Notes: generated by a model not told the origin, from the sequence alone. DNA of 64,000 nucleotides from Aureisphaera galaxeae (GCF_028561275.1 NZ_JAQQTF010000004.1:620001-684000), one strand, 5' to 3'; positions 9,150 to 18,597 are shown, counted from the stretch's first letter. A program made the numbers and translations.

Positions 9150-9695
9150 TTGGAAGAAAGTCCATTTTCCCGCGTAATCCCAGAAACACCCAAGACACCA
9201 GGTTGGATGGTGGTGGTAGAAAAGTTAATTGCCGCTTTTTTCGCTTTTATAAGTATTGCCATGGCAGTGGTTACGTTAATGGCCCTGCAAAGGACTTTTG
9301 CCTTGGATTATGACAACGAGACGACACTGGATAAGCTGCGGGACTTTGTTGATACCTACGGATTTACGACCATAATTCTCTTATTATTCGGGATCGCGGG
9401 CGTTTTACTTTTTCTAAAACGAAAATGGGGTTGGATAGCGGCCTGTACGGCTGTCTACGTGTTTTTGTTTTGGTCCCTTTATAATATGGCACGAGTGTAT
9501 CTCATAGATTCAAGACTCCCCAGTGCGTATGATGGGTTTATGGCCGTATACTTTGTAATTTTTGGTTATATCATCTACTTTCTCAATCGCAAGACCATTA
9601 GACAACGCTATTCTGTAACCAAAACAGATTATCTGCACCTTTTGTACTACTTCCTTTTTTTCAGCGCGTTGAGATTCTTGATTTTTCTGCTCTAA
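9150..9695 (+). CDS. Four-helix membrane protein of unknown function
   Basis: A 181-residue protein with about four hydrophobic helices (near 23-45, 73-90, 95-113, 128-146) and a hydrophobic tail. The first helix needs a start at or before the ATG at 9207. The frame opens at a TTG at 9150, which would add a short soluble leader. A TATTTTTG box at 9073-9080 is a possible -7 element. No family is recognised. The next gene is convergent, 15 nt away. Confidence 0.55.
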   Translation: MEESPFSRVIPETPKTPGWMVVVEKLIAAFFAFISIAMAVVTLMALQRTFALDYDNETTLDKLRDFVDTYGFTTIILLLFGIAGVLLFLKRKWGWIAACTAVYVFLFWSLYNMARVYLIDSRLPSAYDGFMAVYFVIFGYIIYFLNRKTIRQRYSVTKTDYLHLLYYFLFFSALRFLIFLL

Positions 9696-9710
9696 AATGA
9701 AGCTGCAGTA

Positions 9711-10199
9711 TTAGCTTAATTGAGGTTGTGGAGCGGCTAGGGCTTCCAATCGCTTATATAACTTTTTCACTTTCTTTTTTGAAACACCTTTATGAACTGA
9801 AGAGACTTCCACTTCTTGTGAATCATCGTTTATTCTGAAGAATATTTGACTTGAAAAAAGCACTTCGTCCAACTGTGTGATCTTCAATTCGGACAAGTTC
9901 AGCTTTTTCTCCACTTCCTTTCTAAAGTATCTTTTGGTTTTAACGGAAAGGTATGCTTCCTCCGGAAAAATGCGAATGGATTGCACGTGTTTCTCCATCA
10001 AATCACTCACAGTCCAAATGAGTATCAAAACACTGACAGGAACAAAAACGTCGAATGCATCGGGGCCCTCGCCTCCCAACAGCAACGTCATTATAGAGTG
10101 AAAATTGAACATAAAAATGGAGCCTAAAACCAGTGCGGTCCATGTAGTTCCGAACTTATAGGTTCCTAGGTGCTTTTTATTTTCGAAAATGACTTCCAA
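9711..10199 (-). CDS. Membrane protein with two helices and a PH-like soluble domain
   Basis: A 162-residue protein: two hydrophobic helices (about 20-42 and 50-66) and then a basic soluble domain whose strand pattern (IRIFPEEAYLSVKTKRYFRKEVEKKLNLSEL) recalls bacterial PH-like membrane proteins. The only start that keeps the first helix is TTG at 10199. The gene follows the lipoprotein gene at 10212 by 12 nt, so the two probably form an operon. Function unknown. Confidence 0.55.
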   Translation of the reverse strand: MEVIFENKKHLGTYKFGTTWTALVLGSIFMFNFHSIMTLLLGGEGPDAFDVFVPVSVLILIWTVSDLMEKHVQSIRIFPEEAYLSVKTKRYFRKEVEKKLNLSELKITQLDEVLFSSQIFFRINDDSQEVEVSSVHKGVSKKKVKKLYKRLEALAAPQPQLS

Positions 10200-10211
10200 A
10201 TAGAATTGGAG

Positions 10212-10793
10212 TTAGATTTCCGTGAAAGTATCGATCATTTGAAGGAAAGTGGTTTTGTACTTCTCTTCGTATTCGGCCAAGGTCCATTCCATAACCATAT
10301 ACACGTTTTCCCTTCCTTCAATAAAGGTGATGATGTAGTAAATATCGTAGTCTACTTCGGGAACACGCGCGGTGAAAGCTACTTGTTCTGCATCCAAGCC
10401 ATTTATGGTCACTTTTTTGGGAGTGGCATCGCTTAGCATGTTCATGCCTTCGGTAAAGTAGTCCATTTGTACATTGCGGTAATTGCCTGCAATGGATTGA
10501 CCATCGTCATATTGGCCCAATTCTTTGAATACGTCAACAAAATCCGTTTTGTCTTCATCAATAATGGCAAGATACGTTTCCTTGAAAATATTCTGGAACT
10601 GCATTGAGGCATCGGCATTCAGATCCTCCGCTTTTTTCATGTACTTGGGGATCGAAATTTGGTACATCTGTAGGGCCGATTCTACCCTAAAATCGGAAGT
10701 GTCGAGATCTTCGGCACCTTTACCTCCAAAATTGCAGGAAGTAAACAATAAAAATAAAGAAATGACAGTTGAAAGGGCGATGATTTTTTTCAT
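10212..10793 (-). CDS. Lipoprotein, PsbP/DcrB-like
   Basis: A 193-residue protein with a lipobox (LLFTSC, Cys 20). The body (residues 40-190) has features of the PsbP/DcrB-like fold: an opening strand YQISIPKYMKKAEDLNADASMQFQN, and a later pair of strands with AFTARVPEVDYDIYYIITFIEGRENVYMVMEWT. Members are periplasmic or envelope proteins of poorly known role. It diverges from parE across 173 bp and probably shares a transcript with the membrane gene at 9711. Confidence 0.6.
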   Translation of the reverse strand: MKKIIALSTVISLFLLFTSCNFGGKGAEDLDTSDFRVESALQMYQISIPKYMKKAEDLNADASMQFQNIFKETYLAIIDEDKTDFVDVFKELGQYDDGQSIAGNYRNVQMDYFTEGMNMLSDATPKKVTINGLDAEQVAFTARVPEVDYDIYYIITFIEGRENVYMVMEWTLAEYEEKYKTTFLQMIDTFTEI

Positions 10794-10966
10794 TGGTTTA
10801 TTAGTTCTGTAGTTGGATCACCCAAGGTAGCTAAATTTCATCAGACGGCAATTACCAGAGCCTCATTTTCTTAACAATTTGAACCAATAATTGTTAATTA
10901 CTTTACCGTATTTGGGTTTCAGTTTTTGCATCATAATTTTATATTAGCCTCTATTCTACCTACGAT

Positions 10967-12817
10967 ATGTCACAAACCCAGTATACCGAAGATAATATTC
11001 GTTCCCTCGATTGGAAGGAACACATCCGTATGCGTCCCGGAATGTATATCGGGAAGTTAGGGGATGGTTCTTCTCCGGATGATGGTATCTACATCCTATT
11101 GAAAGAAGTACTCGATAACTGTATCGACGAATTTGTGATGGGAGCGGGTAAGACTATCGAGATACGAATCAAGGACAAAGAAGTTCGGGTTCGTGACTAT
11201 GGGCGGGGTATTCCCCTTGGGAAAGTGGTAGACGTGGTTTCCAAAATGAACACAGGAGGAAAATACGATACCCGTGCCTTTAAGAAATCCGTAGGTCTTA
11301 ACGGGGTAGGTACCAAGGCGGTGAACGCCTTGTCCACATATTTCAAGGTAGAATCGGTTCGTGATGGTAAATTAAAAGCGGCCGAATTCGAACTTGGGGA
11401 ACTTAAGAACGATGCCGATTTAGAAGATACCTCCAAACGAAAAGGAACCAAAGTAACCTTCATCCCTGATGAAGGCATTTTTAAAAACTACAAGTTCCGT
11501 ACGGAATATGTAGGGAAGATGCTGAAAAACTATGTGTACCTCAATCCAGGACTCACCATAGATTTTAACGGGGAGAAATTTCATAGTCAGAATGGTTTAA
11601 AAGATCTTCTTGAAGACAACATGTCCCAAGAAGACATGCTATACCCTGTTATTCACTTACGTGGAAACGATATTGAAATAGGACTTACCCATAGCCGTAC
11701 GCAGTACAGCGAAGAGTACCATAGTTTCGTAAACGGACAGAATACGACTCAAGGAGGGACGCACCAAGCTGCTTTCCGTGAAAGTATCGTAAAGACCATA
11801 CGTGACTTCTATGGTCGTAATTACGACGCTAGCGACGTACGCAAGTCCATTATAGCTGCCATCAGCATTAAAGTAATGGAGCCCGTTTTTGAGAGTCAGA
11901 CCAAAACAAAATTGGGTTCTACCGAAATGGGAGGCGGATTGCCAACCGTTCGTACCTACATTAACGATTTCATTAAGACGCAGCTCGATAACTACCTGCA
12001 TAAGAATCCTGAGATTGCCGAGAAGATTCAGAAGAAGATCATTCAAGCAGAGAAGGAGCGTAAGGAATTGAGCGGAATTCGTAAACTGGCACGCGAACGT
12101 GCTAAAAAAGCCAGTCTACACAACAAAAAGTTGAGGGATTGCCGTGTTCACTTGGGCGATACGAAAAACGAAAGAAGCTTGGAAACCACCCTGTTCATTA
12201 CGGAGGGTGATTCGGCGAGTGGAAGTATCACTAAGAGTAGGGATGTGAACACCCAGGCCGTTTTCAGCTTAAAAGGGAAACCTTTAAATAGTTACGGTCT
12301 TAGTAAAAAGATCGTATATGAAAACGAGGAATTCAACTTGTTGCAGGCGGCGCTAAACATCGAAGATTCTTTAGAAGACCTTAGATACAACAATATTGTA
12401 ATCGCAACGGATGCCGATGTGGATGGAATGCACATTCGTTTGTTGCTTATTACATTCTTCCTTCAGTTTTTCCCAGAACTCATTAAAGAAGGGCATTTGT
12501 ACATTCTACAAACCCCATTGTTTAGGGTTCGGAACAAAAAGGAAACTATTTACTGCTATACAGAAGAAGAGCGTGTAAATGCGATCGAAAAGTTGAAGCC
12601 CAAGCCAGAAATTACGCGATTTAAGGGATTGGGTGAGATTTCCCCAGACGAATTCAAGCATTTCATAGGGGAAGATATGCGCTTGGATCCAGTAATGCTG
12701 GACAAAGCGATGAGTATTGAAGAATTACTGAAATTCTACATGGGTAAGAACACTCCCGATAGACAGGAATTCATCATCAATAACCTAAAAGTAGAATTGG
12801 ACAAAGTAGAAGAGTAA
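10967..12817 (+). CDS. parE: DNA topoisomerase IV subunit B
   Basis: A 616-residue type IIA topoisomerase ATPase subunit. The GHKL ATPase fold shows [16 protein letters not shown] and [13 protein letters not shown] in residues 45-120. The TOPRIM domain shows [11 protein letters not shown] near 406 and the acidic DADVDGMHI near 483, which binds the metal at the DNA cleavage site. Length and the following parC-like gene fit ParE rather than GyrB. It decatenates daughter chromosomes together with ParC. The start ATG at 10967 precedes [20 protein letters not shown], a typical N-terminus. Confidence 0.95.
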   Translation: MSQTQYTEDNIRSLDWKEHIRMRPGMYIGKLGDGSSPDDGIYILLKEVLDNCIDEFVMGAGKTIEIRIKDKEVRVRDYGRGIPLGKVVDVVSKMNTGGKYDTRAFKKSVGLNGVGTKAVNALSTYFKVESVRDGKLKAAEFELGELKNDADLEDTSKRKGTKVTFIPDEGIFKNYKFRTEYVGKMLKNYVYLNPGLTIDFNGEKFHSQNGLKDLLEDNMSQEDMLYPVIHLRGNDIEIGLTHSRTQYSEEYHSFVNGQNTTQGGTHQAAFRESIVKTIRDFYGRNYDASDVRKSIIAAISIKVMEPVFESQTKTKLGSTEMGGGLPTVRTYINDFIKTQLDNYLHKNPEIAEKIQKKIIQAEKERKELSGIRKLARERAKKASLHNKKLRDCRVHLGDTKNERSLETTLFITEGDSASGSITKSRDVNTQAVFSLKGKPLNSYGLSKKIVYENEEFNLLQAALNIEDSLEDLRYNNIVIATDADVDGMHIRLLLITFFLQFFPELIKEGHLYILQTPLFRVRNKKETIYCYTEEERVNAIEKLKPKPEITRFKGLGEISPDEFKHFIGEDMRLDPVMLDKAMSIEELLKFYMGKNTPDRQEFIINNLKVELDKVEE

Positions 12818-12843
12818 AACACTACATCATAATAAAACCTAGT

Positions 12844-12865
12844 CTGCCCCAGAGGCGGTCTTTTT
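12844..12865 (+). terminator. Hairpin plus T-tract just upstream of parC (possible attenuator)
   Basis: CTGCC (12844-12848) can pair with GGCGG (12854-12858, one G-T pair) around a CCAGA loop, followed by TCTTTTT ending directly before the parC ATG. The form is that of a weak intrinsic terminator inside the parE-parC gap. It might lower parC expression relative to parE, but the 5-bp stem is short and its effect is unproven. Confidence 0.35.
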
Positions 12866-15577
12866 ATGAACGACGAAAACGAACATAACGAAGAAGAACT
12901 AAACCCTGAAGATTTGCACGAGCAAAACGGAGAGGATATGGATATGGACGAAGGGGATTCTGGAGAAACCATTACCCGGGTCACTGGAATGTACCGTGAC
13001 TGGTTTTTAGACTACGCCAGTTATGTAATCCTGGAACGTGCTGTTCCTGCCATAGAAGACGGTTTTAAGCCCGTACAGCGTCGTATTATGCATTCTATGA
13101 AGGACTTGGACGATGGACGCTATAACAAAGTAGCAAACATCGTAGGGCATACCATGCAGTACCATCCGCACGGAGACGCTAGTATTGCGGATGCTATGGT
13201 GCAGATTGGGCAAAAGGACTTGCTCATCGATACGCAAGGGAACTGGGGAAATATCCTTACTGGAGACCGTGCAGCAGCTTCACGTTATATCGAAGCACGG
13301 CTGTCCAAGTTTGCTCTGGACGTGGTCTACAATCCGAAAATTACCGACTGGCAGGCTTCCTATGATGGGCGTAAGAAAGAGCCTATTAACCTGCCTGTAA
13401 TGTTTCCATTGCTATTGGCACAGGGAGCAGAAGGTATTGCCGTAGGGCTTTCTACCAAGGTATTACCGCACAACTTTATTGAATTGATCGATGCTTCTAT
13501 AAAGCATTTGCAAGGCAAGCGCTTTACGTTGGTGCCCGATTTTCCAACGGGTGGTATTGTAGATGTAACCAACTATAATGATGGGATACGCGGTGGAAAG
13601 ATTCGCAGTAGGGCCCGTATGAATCAGTTGGATAAGTCCACTTTGGTCATTACCGAAATTCCGTTTGGAACTACTACGACCAGCTTGATCGATTCTATCT
13701 TAAAAGCAAACGATAAGGGTAAAATCAAGGTGAAGAAAATAGAGGATAACACCGCTGCAGATGTGGAGATCCTCGTCCATTTGCCGAGTGGGATTTCGCC
13801 TGACAAAACTATAGATGCCTTATACGCCTTTACCAATTGTGAGACATCGATTTCTCCATTAGGGTGCGTTATTGAAGACAACAGACCTCTGTTCATTGGT
13901 GTTTCCGAGATGCTTCGCCGTTCTACCGATCGTACGGTAGAATTGCTGAAAAGTGAGTTGGAAATTCAGCTGAATGAACTGGAAGAGCAATGGCATTTTG
14001 CTTCCTTGGAGCGTATTTTCATTGAAAACAGAATCTATCGTGATATTGAGGAAGAAGAGACCTGGGAAGGCGTTATTTCGGCCATCGACAAAGGCTTGAA
14101 ACCCCATGTAAAACATTTAAAGCGCAAGGTAACCGAAGAGGATATCGTTCGATTAACGGAGATTCGAATTAAGCGTATCTCTAAATTCGATATCGATAAA
14201 GCCCAACAAAAGATTGATGCCTTAGAGGACAGCATTGCCCAGGTAAAGCATCATTTGGAGCACCTTATTGAATATTCCATAGATTACTTCAAACGACTGA
14301 AGAAGGATTATGCCGAGGGGAAAGAGCGCAAAAGTGAAATTCGCGTATTCGACGATATTCAGAAGACCAAGGTGGTGATCCGAAATACCAAACTCTATGT
14401 GAATAGGGAAGAAGGTTTTGTGGGAACCAGTATGCGTCGGGAAGAATATGTGACCGATTGTAGCGATATCGATGACATTATTGTCTTTACACAAGATGGA
14501 AGGATGGTGGTAACCAAGGTAGATTCCAAAACCTTCGTAGGGAAAGGAATCATACACGTGGCTGTCTTTAAGAAAAAGGACAAGCGCACCACCTATAATA
14601 TGATTTATAAAGACGGGACACGAGGTGCGACCTATGTGAAGCGCTTCAATGTGACGGCCGTTACGCGTGATAAGGAATACCATCTTACCCAAGGAAACAA
14701 GGGAAGTAAGGTATTGTACTTTACTGCCAATCCGAATGGAGAGGCAGAAATAGTGACCATTTTACTTCGCCAGAGTGGAAGCATTAAAAAGTTGAAATGG
14801 GATCTCGATTTTGCCGATCTTATGGTGAAAGGACGTGGCTCCAAAGGGAATATCGTAACCAAGTACCCAGTGAAGCGTATAGAACTCAAGGAAAAGGGTC
14901 TTTCCACGCTAAAACCCCGTAAAATTTGGTTCGATGATACCGTACAACGATTGAACCTTGATGGAAGAGGGGAATTGTTGGGAGAGTTTAAAAGTGAGGA
15001 CAGACTGCTTATCGTGAAGCAGAATGGAGTTATAAAAACGGCCATTCCAGAAGTTACCATGCACTTCGATGACGATATGGTCGTGTTGGAAAAATGGATT
15101 CCAAACAAACCGCTTTCTGCTATTTATTGGGAAGGAGAAAAAGAGCTTTTCTATGTGAAACGCTTCTTGATTGACAATCCAGATCGCGATGAAAGTGTAA
15201 TTACCGATCACCCTAAATCCTACCTAGAACGCATTTTTACAGTCCATAGACCTATGGCTGAGGTAGTTTTCGTTAAGGAGCGAGGAAAGGATCGTAAGGA
15301 AAACTTAGAAGTGAACCTAGAGGAGTTCATTTCCGTGAAGGGAATTACCGCTATGGGGAATCAGTTAACTAAAAGTAAGGTTTTGGAAATCAATGAATTG
15401 GATCCTTTGCCTTATGAAGAGCCCGAGCCAATAGCACCAGAGGAAATAGAAGTGGTGGAAGAAGAGGCTGTTACAGGTAATGGAGCTGATAATTCCGATT
15501 CCAAAACCGAGACTTCTTCAGGAGATAATACACCTTCGGACTTGGACGATGACGAAGGACAGACTACCTTGTTTTAG
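12866..15577 (+). CDS. parC: DNA topoisomerase IV subunit A
   Basis: A 903-residue cleavage-religation subunit of topoisomerase IV. An acidic leader (1-35) precedes the winged-helix core, with FKPVQRRIMHSM near 70, the quinolone-pocket segment YHPHGDASIADAM near 94, and the active tyrosine in RAAASRYIEARLSKF near 138. A coiled coil follows near 445-500. The C-terminal half contains beta-propeller-type repeats (VGTSMRREEYV, GRMVVTKVDS, GKGIIHV) and an acidic tail. It starts 48 nt after parE. The position matching the quinolone-resistance serine of E. coli GyrA is alanine here. Confidence 0.95.
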   Translation: MNDENEHNEEELNPEDLHEQNGEDMDMDEGDSGETITRVTGMYRDWFLDYASYVILERAVPAIEDGFKPVQRRIMHSMKDLDDGRYNKVANIVGHTMQYHPHGDASIADAMVQIGQKDLLIDTQGNWGNILTGDRAAASRYIEARLSKFALDVVYNPKITDWQASYDGRKKEPINLPVMFPLLLAQGAEGIAVGLSTKVLPHNFIELIDASIKHLQGKRFTLVPDFPTGGIVDVTNYNDGIRGGKIRSRARMNQLDKSTLVITEIPFGTTTTSLIDSILKANDKGKIKVKKIEDNTAADVEILVHLPSGISPDKTIDALYAFTNCETSISPLGCVIEDNRPLFIGVSEMLRRSTDRTVELLKSELEIQLNELEEQWHFASLERIFIENRIYRDIEEEETWEGVISAIDKGLKPHVKHLKRKVTEEDIVRLTEIRIKRISKFDIDKAQQKIDALEDSIAQVKHHLEHLIEYSIDYFKRLKKDYAEGKERKSEIRVFDDIQKTKVVIRNTKLYVNREEGFVGTSMRREEYVTDCSDIDDIIVFTQDGRMVVTKVDSKTFVGKGIIHVAVFKKKDKRTTYNMIYKDGTRGATYVKRFNVTAVTRDKEYHLTQGNKGSKVLYFTANPNGEAEIVTILLRQSGSIKKLKWDLDFADLMVKGRGSKGNIVTKYPVKRIELKEKGLSTLKPRKIWFDDTVQRLNLDGRGELLGEFKSEDRLLIVKQNGVIKTAIPEVTMHFDDDMVVLEKWIPNKPLSAIYWEGEKELFYVKRFLIDNPDRDESVITDHPKSYLERIFTVHRPMAEVVFVKERGKDRKENLEVNLEEFISVKGITAMGNQLTKSKVLEINELDPLPYEEPEPIAPEEIEVVEEEAVTGNGADNSDSKTETSSGDNTPSDLDDDEGQTTLF

Positions 15578-15620
15578 ACGGGTGCATCGTAACCTGCCGA
15601 TGCTGTAAATCTTTACATAG

Positions 15621-16049
15621 ATGAAAAATTTCTTTACCGAGTTCAAGAATTTTGCCGTAAAGGGCAATATGATCGATATGGCCATCGGTATTATTATCGG
15701 TACGGCCTTCAATAATGTGGTAAATGTCATCGTAAAAAAAGTGGCACTTCCGCCGCTTTCTTTACTTACCGATGGGGTCAATTTCAGAAATAAAAAATAT
15801 GTGCTTCGCGAAGCTTCCGAAGGCGTGGAAGAAGTCGCCATAGCCTATGGGGAATTGATCGAAGTCTTTATCGATTTTGTCATTATTGCCTTTACGATTT
15901 TCGTAGTGATAAAAGTGATGAACCGCTTTAAATCCAAAGCAGAAGATCCTAAGGATGAAGCCGTGGAAACGCCCAAAAACATTGAGTTGCTCGCCAATAT
16001 TGAGCGCTTGTTGGAAGAGCAAAACACCCTGTTAAAGAAAGGGGAATAG
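15621..16049 (+). CDS. mscL: Large-conductance mechanosensitive channel
   Basis: A 142-residue inner-membrane channel that opens under membrane tension to release solutes during hypo-osmotic shock. The first helix carries the family signature FAVKGNMIDMAIGIIIGTAFNNVV (residues 11-34), with the pore-lining glycines and alanines; the second is VFIDFVIIAFTIFVVIKVMNRF near 80-101. The C-terminal cytoplasmic helix is NIELLANIERLLEEQNTLLKK. It follows parC by 43 nt, with a 6-bp hairpin (GCATCG/CGATGC, 15584-15603) between them, and ends 3 nt from the convergent decarboxylase gene. Confidence 0.95.
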   Translation: MKNFFTEFKNFAVKGNMIDMAIGIIIGTAFNNVVNVIVKKVALPPLSLLTDGVNFRNKKYVLREASEGVEEVAIAYGELIEVFIDFVIIAFTIFVVIKVMNRFKSKAEDPKDEAVETPKNIELLANIERLLEEQNTLLKKGE

Positions 16050-16052
16050 GGT

Positions 16053-17441
16053 TTATACCGACACTCTATTTTTCAGGAATAATGCCTCATTTTCCTCTAC
16101 AAACCTTTCTAGGGTTGCAAAGAAATTCAAGATTACATCTTTGTCGTTATTCACGTTAATGGTGACCAATCGCACGAATTCGCGATCCCCAAAAGAACCA
16201 TATCCTACCAATAATTGTGAGTGTTCATAGAGCAATGTACACAGATCTCGAGCCGGAATGCCTTTGTAGTTAAAGCATACCGAGATGGAATCGTCGATAC
16301 TAAAATCCTCATAATCTTCATGATTTCTCACGTAATCCCTAGCTACATCGGCCAATTCGAACTGTTTATTCACCATTCCTTCCAATCCTTGGGTTCCTAC
16401 ACTTTTCCAAAGTGTCCAGAATTTTAGGGCATCATTACGACGACCGCATTGTAAAGAGGTTTTTCCTAGGTTGAAATCGTCGTGATCTGTTTGATATAGA
16501 TAACTAGCGTCGTTTGAGAAACTGTCGTATAGATACTTTTTGTCCTTCACCATTAACAAAGAGCAGGTGAGTGGTGTCCCCATCATTTTGTGAGCATTTA
16601 GGCTGAAAGAATCCACTTTTTCCAAGCCTTTCAGCAAATGGGTATATTTTTTACTGAAGATGACAGAACCACAGTAGGCTCCGTCTACATGAAACCAAAT
16701 ATTGTATGTATGACAAATACCTGCAATGGCATCTACGTTATCGAAGGCCCCGAGCACAGTAGTTCCGGCTGTTGCGTTCACTAAAGTGGGAACATACCCC
16801 TCGTTGATATCTTGCACAATTGCTGCTTCTAATGCGTCTACATCCATGCGCCCTACTTCATCTACGGCTATACTTCGTACCTGATTGCGTCCAATACCAC
16901 TAAAAGCTGCATTTTTAGGAGTGCTGTAGTGTGATTCGGCAGAGGTATACACGGTAAGATTGTTTTTTACGCCTTCATATCGTGCCTCGTTTTGTTTGGA
17001 GTCCCTAGCCATGAGCATTCCCATAAAATTGGTCATGGATCCACCGGAAGCGAAGGTACCGCCTGCATTTTCGTCCCATCCAATAATATCGCACACCTTG
17101 CGCAATACAGCCTTTTCTACCCCTATCATAGGGCCGGCGGCCTTGTACGTATACATACTATTGTTGAGCATGACCGAAAGAAGGTCTCCCAAAATGGCTT
17201 TATCATTGCGCCCACCAAATAGTTGGTTGAAAAAAGCATTGGTGGCCGTGCGTGGCGCTTTAAAAACCAAATCTTGAAGGATGGTGGCAAGATCTTCTTC
17301 CGAAATTGGGTGTTCTTCCAAATCCAAATCCATGCGCTCAAACAGCTCGCCAGAGGGAACAAATTCGGCTACGGGATTTTTGGTTTCATCTTCTAATAGA
17401 TTATGAACGATTTGTTGGAAGAGTTCCAAGGATTTTTTCAT
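16053..17441 (-). CDS. PLP-dependent group II decarboxylase
   Basis: A 462-residue amino acid decarboxylase of the glutamate/aromatic/diaminobutyrate group. Visible PLP features are the stacking-histidine region SAESHYSTPKNA near 166-177, the cofactor aspartate in WFHVDGAYCG near 250, and the Schiff-base lysine in SLNAHKMMGTPL near 284. The substrate cannot be fixed from sequence; aspartate, glutamate, 2,4-diaminobutyrate or aromatic acids are all possible. The 3' ends of this gene and mscL face each other with 3 nt between. Upstream is a small lipoprotein gene 13 nt away on the same strand. Confidence 0.85.
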   Translation of the reverse strand: MKKSLELFQQIVHNLLEDETKNPVAEFVPSGELFERMDLDLEEHPISEEDLATILQDLVFKAPRTATNAFFNQLFGGRNDKAILGDLLSVMLNNSMYTYKAAGPMIGVEKAVLRKVCDIIGWDENAGGTFASGGSMTNFMGMLMARDSKQNEARYEGVKNNLTVYTSAESHYSTPKNAAFSGIGRNQVRSIAVDEVGRMDVDALEAAIVQDINEGYVPTLVNATAGTTVLGAFDNVDAIAGICHTYNIWFHVDGAYCGSVIFSKKYTHLLKGLEKVDSFSLNAHKMMGTPLTCSLLMVKDKKYLYDSFSNDASYLYQTDHDDFNLGKTSLQCGRRNDALKFWTLWKSVGTQGLEGMVNKQFELADVARDYVRNHEDYEDFSIDDSISVCFNYKGIPARDLCTLLYEHSQLLVGYGSFGDREFVRLVTINVNNDKDVILNFFATLERFVEENEALFLKNRVSV

Positions 17442-17454
17442 AGCAATTCTCTAA

Positions 17455-17829
17455 CTATTTAACTTTAACGGCAGTTCCCTTTTCCTTGCCCGTCCCACCA
17501 ACAATGCCATATTCGAAGGTATAGCTTTGGTTGTCGGTGGATAGTATCCTTATATGGACGGCTTTCTTTTCTGCCATGTTTTTGGGGTTTATTTTTTTTA
17601 CGATATACTCACAGTCATTGATCCATCGAATGGAGGAGGTATCTGCCTTTCCTCGAAAATAATCAATTTCTATAGAATCGTTTCGTACAAAGGTAGTCGT
17701 TTCAATTTCCGTTCCTATCAAAGCTTCGAAAGTAAATGTTCCAGTTTTAAAATCGGAACAATTGCGTTCGGGTGGGGAAAAACAGCTTGAAAGTAAAAAA
17801 AGGAAGAAAATCGCAAAAAATGGGCGCAT
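17455..17829 (-). CDS. Small lipoprotein of the parE/parC neighbourhood
   Basis: A 124-residue protein with a lipobox (LLSSC, Cys 16) and a short beta-rich body containing CSDFKTGTFTFE near 24 and a terminal G-T-A-V-K-V-K strand. Homologues of this kind are, from memory, sometimes labelled DNA topoisomerase IV in databases because of their location. Nothing in the sequence supports that: there is an export signal and no topoisomerase motif. Function unknown. It is 13 nt upstream of the decarboxylase gene and probably co-transcribed with it. Confidence 0.7.
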   Translation of the reverse strand: MRPFFAIFFLFLLSSCFSPPERNCSDFKTGTFTFEALIGTEIETTTFVRNDSIEIDYFRGKADTSSIRWINDCEYIVKKINPKNMAEKKAVHIRILSTDNQSYTFEYGIVGGTGKEKGTAVKVK

Positions 17830-17863
17830 ATTGGGATTTTATACAAATTTACGAAGAACGTCC

Positions 17864-18304
17864 CTATCTATATGCCTTAAAACTTCCGTCTTTGTAAAAA
17901 ATTATGATTTGGTCAATTTCTGAATCATTTTTCGGGAGTGGGGGTTTCTTTTCTTCGAAAGACGTCACCGGAGTAATTTCTGGTTTTTGATTTTCCTGCT
18001 CAGGATTTTCTTGAGGAGGTTGATGAAAAAGATCTTCGGCTTTCGGAATTTGTTTTTCAGGAATTGCCTCTTTCGAAGTGGAAGGGAAGGTTCCCTTGCC
18101 GTTCAACAACCAATACAATTCTACCTCTGGAAATTCTTCCAAGACCTTCATGACAAATTCCAAACTGGGCTTGTTTCTACCCGATAGGAGATGAGAAATT
18201 GTGGAGCGGTTGAAGGAGATTTTTTCGGAAAAAGCAGTGGCAGATAATCCATAAAACTCAAGGATTTTCTGCAGTCTTTTCGAAAATTCTAAGGTGTTTA
18301 CCAT
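17864..18304 (-). CDS. XRE-family HTH repressor-like regulator
   Basis: A 146-residue protein. Residues 6-70 form a Cro/CI-type helix-turn-helix: RLQKILEFYGLSATAFSEKI, then recognition helix NRSTISHLLSGRNKPSLEFV, then a closing helix EVELYWLLNGKG. A proline- and glutamate-rich linker (75-125) leads to a short hydrophobic tail (IDQIIIFYKDGSFKAY). The start codon lies inside an operator-like palindrome (18298-18309), which suggests negative autoregulation. It diverges from the M14 peptidase gene across a 293-bp region packed with the same motif. Confidence 0.85.
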   Translation of the reverse strand: MVNTLEFSKRLQKILEFYGLSATAFSEKISFNRSTISHLLSGRNKPSLEFVMKVLEEFPEVELYWLLNGKGTFPSTSKEAIPEKQIPKAEDLFHQPPQENPEQENQKPEITPVTSFEEKKPPLPKNDSEIDQIIIFYKDGSFKAYR

Positions 18305-18584
18305 TGTAACTTCAGCAAAAGAAAAACTTTGTTACAAATGTAATCAAGGCAGTTGGAAAGAACAAGTTACATTTGTAAACATGAGTGCATATTATTGAAT
18401 ATTTAGTTTAAATAATATAACATAAGTACCTGAAATAAAATTACTTAATTTTAAAATCAAATCAAATTGTTAAATTTCACGGTACTGTTGTAAACTTCCA
18501 CATCCTTTTGTTTACAACGATTAACATAAATGAATCCAAATCTTGATTACAATTGTAAACTTATAGATGTTTACTTTTGTAAAC
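18296..18584. promoter_or_regulatory. Cluster of seven TTAC-N4-GTAA operator-like palindromes
   Basis: Core sites lie at 18298-18309, 18332-18343, 18367-18378, 18482-18493 (one mismatch, GTAC), 18512-18523 (weak right half), 18547-18558 and 18571-18582. Five are perfect TTAC-N4-GTAA, usually with AC after the right half. Centre spacings are 34, 35, 115, 30, 35 and 24 bp, giving one group at the XRE start and one at the M14 start. Site 7 contains TACTTTTG (18572-18579), a plus-strand -7 box; site 2 contains TACATTTG on the minus strand (18342-18335), a -7 box for the XRE gene. Bound repressor would therefore block both promoters. That the XRE protein is the binder is inference. Confidence 0.75.
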
Positions 18585-18597
18585 GACAATACTTGCT

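Noticed and set aside
9041-9313. A 90-residue plus-strand frame overlapping the four-helix membrane protein gene
   Set aside because: It lacks membrane or domain features and overlaps a better supported gene in another frame.
18296-18584. The palindrome cluster as a phage attachment site or replication origin
   Set aside because: There is no integrase, DnaA box array or AT-rich unwinding element; the sites line up with divergent promoters and a repressor-like gene instead.
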